In this document: one piece after another, positions 1 through 6,957 of the stretch
How positions within the stretch are numbered: the stretch's first letter is position 1
Layout: each line of letters opens with the position of its first letter
DNA from: JAEUOS01 sp046160545
Lineage (GTDB): Bacteria > Pseudomonadota > Gammaproteobacteria > Burkholderiales > JAEUOS01
NCBI GenBank assembly: GCA_046160545.1
Contig: JBJXGS010000193.1
Span: 53,835 to 117,834 of the forward strand
Length of the DNA stretch: 64,000 nt
Reading direction: 5' to 3'
Position numbers and translations under genes: made by a program
Notes under the pieces: model-generated
Database searches by the model: none
Seen by the model: the letters and a program-made list of their open reading frames with translations, nothing else
What the model was told of the DNA's origin: nothing

Positions 1-2
1 AT

Positions 3-722
3 GGCCCGCCCGCGCATTCGCACATGTCGGTGGGCGACACGGTGGCCGGTACCTGGGCTGCGATGGGCGTGATGATGGCGCTGTACTGGCGCGATGCGCG
101 CGACGGCGGCGTCGGCCAGATGGTCGACATGGCGCTCTATGAGGGCCTGTTTCGCCAGATCGAGCAGCAGGTGGTGATCTTCGACCAGCTGGGCAAGGTG
201 CTCGCACGCAGCGGCAGCAATCATCGCGACGTGCCCTACACCGGCTTGTTCCGCTGCAAGGACGGCGGGTACTTTTCATTCTCCGCGGTGACCGACAGCA
301 GCGCCGGCGCCATCCTGCGCGCGGTCGGCCTGGCCGACGACGTGCGCTACAACAGCTTCACCGAATGCGTGCGCCACCGCGATGCGTTCGCCATGGCCAT
401 CGGCGACTGGATGGCGGCACGCGCCTTGGCCGAAGTCGAGGCTGCGTTCGTCGCCTGCGACGCGCCCGGCAGCCGGGTGATGAGCGCCGCCGACCTCGTG
501 GCGGACCCGCATGTGCAGGCACGCGAGATGGTCATCACTGTCGCGGACCGTGACCTGGGCCCGATACGCATGCAGGGCATCGTCCCCAAGCTTTCTGCAA
601 CCCCGGGCGAAGTGCGCCACGCCGGCCAGCGCCTGGGTGAATCAAACCAGGCCGTGTACGGCGACCTCCTGGGCATGAGCGCGGCCGAGATGGAGGACCT
701 GCGCTCGCGCGGCGTGATATAG
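3..722 (+). CDS. CaiB/BaiF (class III) CoA-transferase, 3' part, cut by window start
   Basis: The open frame enters from the left edge in frame 3 without an initiation site; the first methionine (position 24) lies inside the conserved run GPPAHSHMSVGDTVAG, so the N-terminal half is outside the window. The visible part carries the DTVAG helix, the WRDARDGG(V)GQMVDMALYEG segment typical of the family and a C-terminal region with DLVADPHVQAREM. Family III enzymes move CoA between a CoA thioester and a free carboxylic acid. It is followed after 72 bases by a Bug-type carboxylate receptor in the same direction, which suggests uptake and activation of one organic acid; the acid cannot be told from sequence. 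Confidence 0.9.
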   Translation, partial: GPPAHSHMSVGDTVAGTWAAMGVMMALYWRDARDGGVGQMVDMALYEGLFRQIEQQVVIFDQLGKVLARSGSNHRDVPYTGLFRCKDGGYFSFSAVTDSSAGAILRAVGLADDVRYNSFTECVRHRDAFAMAIGDWMAARALAEVEAAFVACDAPGSRVMSAADLVADPHVQAREMVITVADRDLGPIRMQGIVPKLSATPGEVRHAGQRLGESNQAVYGDLLGMSAAEMEDLRSRGVI

Positions 723-794
723 CATGCGCCGACAGCAGCGCCGTCAGCCTGCTTCAATCCGAAATCCATTGCGATCGATCAGGAGACAAAGAAG

Positions 795-1766
795 ATGAAT
801 CGCTTTTCGGCAAGCATCTGCGCGGCCTTGATCGCCGCCGTGGCCCTGTGCGCGACGGCGCAAGCCCAAACCTATCCGCAGCAACCGATCCGCCTGATCG
901 TAGCCTTCGGTCCGGGCAGTGGTGCCGACGCCATGGCGCGTGTGATCGCCGAGCGCCTCGCGTTGCAGCTCAAGACCCCCGTGACGGTCGAGAACCGCGA
1001 GGGCGCCGGCGGGGTGATCGGCGCATCCGCGGTTGCCAAGGCGCCGGCCGACGGCTACACCCTGCACTTCGGGGTCACGACGATGACAGTCACCCCGCAC
1101 CTGCAGGCGGTCCCGGCGTTCGACCCGGTGCGCGATTTCGTGCCCATCGTCAAGGTGGCCGAACTGGCGCTCCTGATGATCGCCGGCAACGACGCGCCCT
1201 TCAAGTCGCTCAAGGAGTTGATCGCCTATGCGAAAAAGAATCCGGGCAAGCTCAACTACGCCACCTCCGGCAAGGGCTCGCCCAGCCACCTGGGTGTGGA
1301 GATGATCAGGAAGGCCACCGGCATCGATGTGCGCGACGTGCCCTATAAAAACATCGGGCAGGCGACCACCGATGTGATCGGCGGGCAGGTGTCGTTCTAC
1401 TTTCCCGGCATCACGGGAGCCGCGCCGCAGGTCAGGGCCGGCAAGGCCCGCGGCCTGGCGGTGGGGTCGGTCAAGCGTTCGGCGCTGGCACCCGAGGTGC
1501 CGACGGTCGCCGAAGAGACCGGGATCGCGGGTCTCGAGGTCATCACCTGGTACGGGCTGCTAGGCCCCGCGGGCCTGCCCCGCGAGATCGCCAGCCGGCT
1601 GCAGGCCGAGACCTTCAAGGCGCTCGAAGTGCAGGAGGTGCGCGAGCGCATCGCGCGCACCGGCGCTGAGGTCGTGTTGGCGACCGGCGAGGAATTTGCC
1701 GCGCAGATCCGCAGCGACAGCGCGCGCTACGAAAAGCTGGTCAGGGAGCTGGGCTTGCGGGAATAA
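795..1766 (+). CDS. Bug family tripartite tricarboxylate transporter substrate-binding protein
   Basis: 323 residues with a clear Sec signal peptide (hydrophobic stretch ending AQAQ near residue 25), followed by YPQQPIRLIVAFGPGSG, the standard start of mature Bug/TctC receptors, and the domain signature around EVPTVAEETG. A purine-rich ribosome site (aggagacaaagaag) lies directly before the ATG. These periplasmic receptors bind carboxylates and often work with distant TctAB membrane partners, none of which is nearby. Position behind a CoA-transferase gene suggests that the ligand is the acid that the transferase activates (inference). Confidence 0.92.
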   Translation: MNRFSASICAALIAAVALCATAQAQTYPQQPIRLIVAFGPGSGADAMARVIAERLALQLKTPVTVENREGAGGVIGASAVAKAPADGYTLHFGVTTMTVTPHLQAVPAFDPVRDFVPIVKVAELALLMIAGNDAPFKSLKELIAYAKKNPGKLNYATSGKGSPSHLGVEMIRKATGIDVRDVPYKNIGQATTDVIGGQVSFYFPGITGAAPQVRAGKARGLAVGSVKRSALAPEVPTVAEETGIAGLEVITWYGLLGPAGLPREIASRLQAETFKALEVQEVRERIARTGAEVVLATGEEFAAQIRSDSARYEKLVRELGLRE

Positions 1767-1831
1767 AGGGGCTGGCCGCCTCACACAGAGGTCGGCTCCT
1801 CCCAGTTGCAGTAGCAGCAGCCTGCGACCGA

Positions 1832-2095
1832 CTAGGCGACACTCTTGCCCGCCAGCCCGATGACAAAGGCGGCCCAAAGCCCGACGACCAGCAGGAACCC
1901 GGCCCCGAAGGCGGCGAATCGTTGCATCACGCGGTTGTAGGTGCAGTGAATGAAGCTGTGGACCGCGCGCAGAGCGACGTACGTCCACGCACCAACGATT
2001 AGCCAGTCCGGCGCATGGTGGGCACCGATGGCGGTTGCGACCAAAGCGTAGAACAGGACCGGGGTCTCGAAGAGGTTCCTGAAGTTAGTTGTGCG
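1832..2095 (-). pseudogene. MAPEG-family membrane protein, N-terminally truncated remnant
   Basis: The minus strand encodes the conserved MAPEG region NFRNLFETPVLFYALVATA followed by two further hydrophobic helices and ends at a TAG at 1832-1834. The frame stays open upstream only to a TAA at 2126-2128, and the expected first transmembrane helix and start are absent, so about the first third of a usual 130-residue protein is missing. A TTG at 2044 could give a 70-residue fragment but begins inside the conserved motif. Lies next to transposase debris, so I read it as a broken gene rather than a short functional one. Confidence 0.7.
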
Positions 2096-2280
2096 GCTTG
2101 GTTGTCTGCAGAGAGGCGAGCCGCATTAACGCCTCTGCAACGGCAAGTAGTCAGAGATACCAGAGATCCCTGCGATGCCAATGGCAATAGCTACCAGCCC
2201 GACCGCGCAAGCGTTACTCAGAAATCAAAGGCGTGCTGCGATTTCCATCGGCAATGTCCCGGGAAGTGTTGAACAGAGAC

Positions 2281-2464
2281 GTTGAAGGTGGCGTCCGAAA
2301 ACCCGTGTTTGCGGCACAGCGCGGCTACGGCATGTCGGCCCCGACCTGTTCGATAAACCCGATGAACTGTTCTTCGCTTTATCCGCTCTTCCGTCTGTCC
2401 GTGATTCTCCAGGATTGACGGACTTTAAGAACTTGAGGCGGTACGGCTGTGGGGGAGCAGGTCA
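2281..2464 (-). mobile_element. Degenerate IS3-family insertion sequence fragment (orfA 5' region and likely terminal end)
   Basis: Read on the minus strand, 2377 to about 2330 encodes EEQFIGFIEQVGADMP and, after a frame change, about 2325 to 2281 encodes VAALCRKHGFSDATFN. Together these match the N-terminal helix-turn-helix of IS3-family OrfA proteins (EEQIIGF...ELCRKHGFSDA). Both frames are broken by stops or shifts, so it is dead. The minus-strand bases TGACCTGCTCCCC at 2464-2452 look like an IS3-type terminal end and start exactly where the neighbouring VOC reading frame stops. OrfB and the other end are not visible, so most of the element has been lost. Confidence 0.6.
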
Positions 2465-2530
2465 GAACGCCTTCGCTCGCGGCATGTCCTGAACATAGAT
2501 TTCAAACCAACCCACCGGATTGCTTTTCAT
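2462..2530 (-). pseudogene. 5' stub of a VOC (glyoxalase/bleomycin resistance) family gene
   Basis: A start codon at 2530, preceded by a good ribosome site (gaggagag, seven bases away), opens a frame reading MKSNPVGWFEIYVQDMPRAK then AF and stop. This is the typical first beta strand and helix of single-domain VOC proteins of about 120 residues, so about 80 percent of the gene is missing. The stop codon is formed by the first bases of the presumed insertion-sequence end. The gene starts 71 bases after the stop of the upstream methyltransferase on the same strand and could still be transcribed with it, but it would give only a 22-residue peptide. Confidence 0.6.
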
Positions 2531-2601
2531 GGTGTCTCTCCTCTCGTGGATCACAACTTCGATCAGGTCCTTGCCATGGGCGGCGAGTCCATATACGCGA
2601 G

Positions 2602-3210
2602 TCAGCCAGCACTTTCCTTGCCCTTGACGGCGATGATGACCAAATGATGAAGCGGGTACTGGTCTCGCTCCATCAGGACCGGCACGCACCCCTCGCTCTT
2701 GACCAACTGAATCAACGCCGTCTCGCACAGCGAGGAGTAATGAAACTCGTGTCCGTACATCGTACCCACCACTTCAGACTCGATGCCGCCTGCCGAAAAC
2801 AGAATCACACCACCTTCGCTCAGACGGCGGCACAATTTTTCGATCACTGGAACATGCAAATCACGCGGCAAATGGAAAATGCTATCCCAGGCTAGGATCA
2901 GATCGAACCGTAGCGGGGATACCCATTCCGTGATGTCGTCGTGAATGAACTCAACCGTCGGGTGCTTGGCCTTCGCAATCGCAAGCATGGCCGCCGAGAC
3001 ATCGATTCCTGCAACGCTGAAACCGGCGGCGATCAGTTTCTCGATCATCGGACCGCCGGAGCCGCAACCCACATCGAGCGCCCTGTTCCCCGAACCACAC
3101 AGCGCAATGGCACGCTCTAGGAACGGGACGCCGTAAAGCGAGCCCCGTCGGCTCTCATCCCAGAGAGTTGCGATAGCGTCGTATTGGCGTCCGGTATCGC
3201 GAGGGTGCAT
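2602..3210 (-). CDS. Class I SAM-dependent methyltransferase
   Basis: 202 residues with a Rossmann methyltransferase core: motif I ALDVGCGSGG (about residues 44-53), the acidic end of beta 2 in AGIDVSAAML, a DD pair after FIH, and FDLILAWDSIFHLP as motif IV/V. The N-terminus YDAIATLWDESR is typical of the UbiE/Tam-like type-11/25 group of small-molecule methyltransferases. The substrate is not predictable. Followed on the same strand by the VOC stub. Base composition is lower in G+C than the housekeeping genes to the right, in keeping with the whole 1.8-4.9 kb accessory stretch. Confidence 0.85.
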   Translation of the reverse strand: MHPRDTGRQYDAIATLWDESRRGSLYGVPFLERAIALCGSGNRALDVGCGSGGPMIEKLIAAGFSVAGIDVSAAMLAIAKAKHPTVEFIHDDITEWVSPLRFDLILAWDSIFHLPRDLHVPVIEKLCRRLSEGGVILFSAGGIESEVVGTMYGHEFHYSSLCETALIQLVKSEGCVPVLMERDQYPLHHLVIIAVKGKESAG

Positions 3211-3322
3211 GACAGTGCTTTCGACTATTGCCTTCAGACAGACGCTTCAGGGCGCTGGCTGCACGGCAAAGCGAAGTGGCCAGGCTGCCGCCCTTGCTCG
3301 ACACCTGCCCTGACGACGTCGC

Positions 3323-4075
3323 TCATCCGAGCTTCTTAAGCGCGTTGAAGATGATGTATGCGCCCAAGACCAATATCGCAGCAAAGAACACTGTACGGAA
3401 TCTCTGCTCGGAAAGCTTCCTGCGAACGAGTTGTCCGACGACCATTCCCGCGAGCGCCGGCAGCACAGCCATCGTCGACAGAATGCCATGCTGGATTGTG
3501 ATGAAGTTCGCCTGCTGCAAACCGGCCGCCAACGCAACGGTGGAGACAGTAAACAGCATCCCCATGGCCTGGATGAGCATATCCCTCGGCAAGCCGATGG
3601 CCTGCAGGAACATGACGCCCGGCACAACAAACGAGCCGGTCATCCCCGTCAGCACACCGTTGGCAGACCCAATCAGGGGACCTGCCCAGAACTCGTACCG
3701 CGCCGGAATGGTGAGCCGTACTCCCGCCAGGTTCACTACGGAGTAGGTAACCAGCAGCACACCGAGTAGCGCAGTGAGCAGGGACGGGTTCAGTCGCGTC
3801 AGCGCTGCCACGCCAATCCAGACTGTGACCGTTGCCATTACCAGAAACGGCCAGAGGCGGTACAGAATGGCCTTTGCATTTCCTCCGACGACGGACTGCC
3901 AAAGATTCGTGACGAAGGAGGGCAACAGAAGGAGCGCCATCGCGCTTGGCAGGTCTAGTGCGACCGTAAGCAGTGCCAGACTTACCGTGGGCAGGCCGAG
4001 GCCGATTACCCCCTTTACGGCACCAGCGAGAAGGAAGGTGCCGACTACCACGACTACGGTCGTCGGTTCAAACAC
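3323..4075 (-). CDS. TauE/SafE family sulfite/organosulfonate exporter-like membrane protein
   Basis: About 250 residues with eight or so hydrophobic segments; the first helix contains AGAVKGVIGLGLPTVSLALL and the second half GPLIGSANGVLTGMTGSFVV, the two pseudo-repeat signatures of the TauE/SafE (former DUF81) family, whose characterised members export sulfite, sulfoacetate or similar anions. I chose the GTG at 4075, preceded by aaaggcg, because longer starts would run into the 3' end of the neighbouring nuclease gene (stop at 4164) and add a non-homologous, hydrophilic leader. Substrate unknown. Confidence 0.82.
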   Translation of the reverse strand: MFEPTTVVVVVGTFLLAGAVKGVIGLGLPTVSLALLTVALDLPSAMALLLLPSFVTNLWQSVVGGNAKAILYRLWPFLVMATVTVWIGVAALTRLNPSLLTALLGVLLVTYSVVNLAGVRLTIPARYEFWAGPLIGSANGVLTGMTGSFVVPGVMFLQAIGLPRDMLIQAMGMLFTVSTVALAAGLQQANFITIQHGILSTMAVLPALAGMVVGQLVRRKLSEQRFRTVFFAAILVLGAYIIFNALKKLG

Positions 4076-4163
4076 GTTTTCGCCTTTCAGCGCGTGCGGG
4101 TCGGACAAAGTGGATGCTACGTGGCCTGATGTAGGCAGGTCCAATTGAGCTGCGGGTAGGGTC

Positions 4164-4853
4164 TCACTCGATACGCGCCGATTTGGCGAGATTGTGGCGG
4201 GCGCATAGCAACTGTACGTTGGCAGCCGTCTCGGATGTGCCACCCTTTGAGAAGGGAACGATGTGATCGAAGTGCAGTTCGTCAGCGGCACCGCAGATCG
4301 CGCACTTTCCCGCATCGCGCTGCCACACCTCGAGCTTTACGTGTGACGGGATGATGCGCCTACGATTTGCCGACAAGCGAACAGGTTGTGTGAGGTCTTC
4401 ATCACCCTCGACCGCGATAAGCTTGAACTTGCATACCGTACGGTGATCGTCTCGTTCCGTCCACGCGTCGACGAGGTGGAAGATCCCGTTGTAGGCCCAC
4501 ATTCCGGGACGGAGTTTCTCGTAAACGCGTACACGCTCAGGGGCACGCCTCCTCGCAGCGGCCTCTTTGGCCGCGTTGAAGAACTTGCCGTTCTGAGTAG
4601 GTCGACCGGTGTGCGAAGCGAGAGGCTGGTCGACAACCTTGGGATTGGGGCAGCTTGCAACTTTGGGATGGTCGTGTCCCTCGTACACCAAGGTGGTGCC
4701 GCCGTCTTCCAGCTTGTCGCGGTAAGGCGCATTGGGGCGAACGGACATGAGAATTACGGAGTGGTTTCCACCGAGCCCGAAGTTCATACCCGCTTGAAGG
4801 CTTGCTCCTTCACGCTGACACATGTCGATGTAAGAAATGACGTTATCGGACAT
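4164..4853 (-). CDS. Putative modification-dependent endonuclease: SRA/YDG-like domain plus HNH nuclease
   Basis: 229 residues in two parts. Residues about 30-150 show features of an SRA/YDG base-flipping domain: SVRPNAPYRDKLEDGG, a VYEGHD turn, VDQPL, and the strand pattern RVRVYEKLRP...YNGIFHLVDAW...CKFKL. Residues about 171-229 form an HNH domain with C184xxC187, H194-F-D196-H197, N212 and C217..H220. SRA-HNH proteins are known to cut DNA carrying 5-methyl- or 5-hydroxymethylcytosine, so this may be a type IV restriction enzyme against modified phage or plasmid DNA (inference). No methyltransferase partner of DNA type is adjacent. The low-GC setting and a terminator just upstream suggest a separately acquired gene. 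Confidence 0.75.
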   Translation of the reverse strand: MSDNVISYIDMCQREGASLQAGMNFGLGGNHSVILMSVRPNAPYRDKLEDGGTTLVYEGHDHPKVASCPNPKVVDQPLASHTGRPTQNGKFFNAAKEAAARRRAPERVRVYEKLRPGMWAYNGIFHLVDAWTERDDHRTVCKFKLIAVEGDEDLTQPVRLSANRRRIIPSHVKLEVWQRDAGKCAICGAADELHFDHIVPFSKGGTSETAANVQLLCARHNLAKSARIE

Positions 4854-4877
4854 GGTGAGTGCGGTTGACGCCTAACC

Positions 4878-4903
4878 AAAAAACGGCGGCCGGAAACCGC
4901 CGT
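4878..4903 (-). terminator. Rho-independent terminator (minus strand) in front of the SRA-HNH gene
   Basis: A perfect 7-bp stem (ACGGCGG at 4883-4889 pairing with CCGCCGT at 4897-4903, 7-base loop) is followed on the minus strand by six T residues (A6 at 4878-4883 on the plus strand). It would stop minus-strand transcripts entering the nuclease gene from the right. A second short palindrome, ATACGCG-CTT-CGCGTAT, sits beside it at 4912-4928. Confidence 0.7.
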
Positions 4904-4928
4904 CGATCGCGATACGCGCTTCGCGTAT

Positions 4929-5220
4929 TCGATGACGGGTCGTGAAAGACCACTGATTTGTTTCGGCTTTATCGAACATCGTCTAGATTGGGCGACCCAA
5001 AAGACTGAAAAAACGACACCGCGCGCCCTTTCCTGCTTGCCGCGTCCTGCCGGCCGCGGTCTCCCGGCCCGTTCCCTTGCGAAATCATAGGCGCCGGGAT
5101 CTTACCTACGGCGACGCTTGAGTCATGGGTAGAAAGCATACGCCGATCGCTTGGGCAATTCTGCCCGTAGCACGCTGGCGGTTCATTGCGAGGCTTCGAG
5201 TCCTGCTCTAGACTTGCCAC
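4929..5220. other. Intergenic stretch without a recognisable gene
   Basis: Between the terminator and the Fur-family gene I see no credible coding frame: the long open frames here are antisense shadows of the genes to the right. It should hold the promoter of the zinc cluster; a tagact hexamer lies about 12 bases before the ATG, but I found no convincing -35 partner and no classical AT-rich Zur palindrome. Confidence 0.4.
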
Positions 5221-5640
5221 ATGGCCCCGGCTGTCTCCTCCGACCCCAACGTCCACCGGCTGCGCAGCATGGGCGCACGCGTGACTTCGGCACGCGTGGC
5301 CGTGCTGGACGTGCTCACCCGTTCCGACCGGGCGCTCACCCACCGCGAGATCGAGGACGGCCTGGCCGGCATGCGCGTGGACCGGGTCACGGTGTACCGG
5401 GTGCTGGAGTGGCTGACTTCCGAGGGACTGGCGCACCGGATCGCCGACGATGACCGGGTGACGCGCTTTTCCGCAGCCGGTGAGTCCGACCATGGGCATG
5501 CCCACTTCAAGTGCAGCGCTTGTGGTGGGGTGTATTGCATCCCGACCGGACCGGCGCTCAAGTTGCGGCTGCCGGCGGGGTTTCGGGCCGGCGAGATCGA
5601 GTTGACCATCAAGGGCACGTGCGCGCACTGCCCTGCGTAG
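5221..5640 (+). CDS. Fur-family metalloregulator, probably Zur-type
   Basis: 139 residues: N-terminal winged helix with ARVTSARVAVLDVL and the recognition-helix region VDRVTVYRVLEWLTSEG, then the C-terminal dimer/metal domain with C98xxC101 and C134xxC137 (structural zinc site) and an HGHAHF cluster (H91, H93, H95). This architecture is shared by Fur, Zur and relatives; the assignment to zinc rests on the context, since it leads a run of DUF2796, ABC transporter, DUF3299 and COG0523 GTPase genes, all recurrent members of Zur regulons. It would repress the downstream genes when zinc is sufficient (inference). Confidence 0.85.
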   Translation: MAPAVSSDPNVHRLRSMGARVTSARVAVLDVLTRSDRALTHREIEDGLAGMRVDRVTVYRVLEWLTSEGLAHRIADDDRVTRFSAAGESDHGHAHFKCSACGGVYCIPTGPALKLRLPAGFRAGEIELTIKGTCAHCPA

Positions 5641-5671
5641 CATCGTGCAATTCTGCAAAGCAAGGTTCGCA

Positions 5672-6241
5672 ATGTTCACAATCCGTCCGCTCGCCGGCGT
5701 CTTCGCGGCTCTCTTGGTCGCCACTGCAGCCGCGCCCGTCCAGGCGGGCAAGGGGCATGTGCATGGCCTGGCCACGCTCAAGGTCGCGGTCGACGGGGAG
5801 ACGCTGACGCTGATCCTGGAGAGTCCGCTGGACAACCTGCTTGGCTTTGAGCGCGCCCCGCGCGATGACGCCGAGCGCCGCGCCGTGGCAACCATGGCCG
5901 AACGCCTGCGCAACCCGGAGAAGATGCTGCTGCCGGCGGCAGCGGCGCGCTGCACTTTGGCTGAGGTGCGCCTGACTTCCCCGGTCCTGGCCGGCACGCC
6001 CGCGCACGACGCCCTGCCCGGGGCAGCCGGCGCGGCTGCTCCCGCCAAACCCGCCGACGGCCACGGCGAGCTGATGGCACGCTACCGTTACCGTTGCGCG
6101 GCACCTGCCGAGTTGCGCAGCGTCGAGGTGCGGCTTTTCGAGTCGTTTCGCCGCCTGGCCTCGATCAATGCGCAGGTGGCCGGGGCCAAGGGCCAGTCGG
6201 CCAAGCGCCTGACACCCAAGCAGAGCGTTTTGACGTTGTGA
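5672..6241 (+). CDS. DUF2796 periplasmic protein, putative zinc-uptake component (ZrgA-like)
   Basis: 189 residues from the ATG at 5672 (an in-frame GTG at 5645 would put hydrophilic residues before the signal peptide). A Sec signal peptide ends near VQAG, and the mature protein begins with GHVHG, then the LESPLDNLLGFERAP motif characteristic of DUF2796; a second cluster, DGHGELMARYRYRC, follows. In Vibrio, the family member ZrgA is a Zur-regulated exported protein encoded with an ABC transporter, and the same arrangement occurs here. The next gene overlaps the stop codon (GTGA), so the cluster is translationally coupled. Confidence 0.83.
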   Translation: MFTIRPLAGVFAALLVATAAAPVQAGKGHVHGLATLKVAVDGETLTLILESPLDNLLGFERAPRDDAERRAVATMAERLRNPEKMLLPAAAARCTLAEVRLTSPVLAGTPAHDALPGAAGAAAPAKPADGHGELMARYRYRCAAPAELRSVEVRLFESFRRLASINAQVAGAKGQSAKRLTPKQSVLTL

Positions 6242-6957
6242 GCGCGACGGCTGTCGCGGCAATCGAGGTCCGGGACCTGCGTTTTCGCTGGCCGGGCGCG
6301 CAAACCGATTGCCTGGACATCGCCGAATTCGTGGTGGCGCCGGGTGAAGCGGTCTTCCTGCACGGACCCAGCGGCAGCGGCAAGAGCACGCTTCTGAACC
6401 TGCTTGGCGGCGTCGTGTTGCCACAGGCGGGCATGGTGCGCCTGTTGGGCCGTGACCTGACCGGACTTGCCGGTGCGGCACGGGATCGCCTGCGCGCCGA
6501 CCATCTGGGATTCATATTCCAGCAGTTCAATCTTGTGCCCTACCTGCCTGTACTCGACAACGTGCTTCTGGCGACGCGGTTTTCCGCTCGCAGGAGGGAT
6601 GCGGCCACGGCAGCGCACGGTTCGCCGGCGGCGGCGGCGCGTGCGCTGCTCGACGGGCTTGAAGTCGGCGGAGCACTCGCAGGCCAGCGGGCCGACACGC
6701 TCTCGGTCGGGCAGCAGCAACGCGTCGCGGCGGCGCGCGCGCTGATCGGTGCGCCGGATGTCGTGATTGCCGACGAACCAACCTCGGCGCTTGACGAAGA
6801 CCTGCGGCAGGCCTTCCTTACGCTGCTCACCGCGCGCTGCCGTGCGCATGGCACGGCGCTTGTGTTCGTGAGTCACGACCGGCGCATGGCGGCGGCTTTC
6901 GATCGCACCGTGGCGTTGGCGGACATCAATCGCCAGCCGCGTGGGGCCGGAGCATGA
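6238..6957 (+). CDS. ABC transporter ATP-binding protein (LolD/MacB type) of the zinc-linked cluster
   Basis: 239 residues from a GTG overlapping the previous stop. Walker A GPSGSGKST, a Q-loop in GFIFQQFNLVPYL, signature LSVGQQQRVA and Walker B VVIADEPT are all present, so it should hydrolyse ATP. The sequence type is that of exporters paired with FtsX-like permeases rather than ZnuC importers. Overlaps the permease gene by four bases (ATGA). With DUF2796 and DUF3299 partners it probably serves metal-dependent traffic across the inner membrane or mechanotransmission into the periplasm; direction is unknown. Confidence 0.9.
   Translation: MSATAVAAIEVRDLRFRWPGAQTDCLDIAEFVVAPGEAVFLHGPSGSGKSTLLNLLGGVVLPQAGMVRLLGRDLTGLAGAARDRLRADHLGFIFQQFNLVPYLPVLDNVLLATRFSARRRDAATAAHGSPAAAARALLDGLEVGGALAGQRADTLSVGQQQRVAAARALIGAPDVVIADEPTSALDEDLRQAFLTLLTARCRAHGTALVFVSHDRRMAAAFDRTVALADINRQPRGAGA

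Noticed and set aside
2111..2230. Hydrophobic minus-strand frame ending GISDYLPLQRR
   Set aside because: Looks like the tail of a membrane protein, but it is too short and lacks a start or recognised motif, so I do not annotate it.
2015..2418. Short plus-strand frames in the debris region
   Set aside because: They run opposite the MAPEG and transposase remnants and show no similarity of their own.
5140..5220. Zur box in front of the Fur-family gene
   Set aside because: I found no palindrome near the known AT-rich Zur consensus; a computed motif search would be needed.
4969..6048. Minus-strand open frame across the Fur-family and DUF2796 genes
   Set aside because: Shadow of the plus-strand genes; low-complexity Ala/Arg/Ser sequence.
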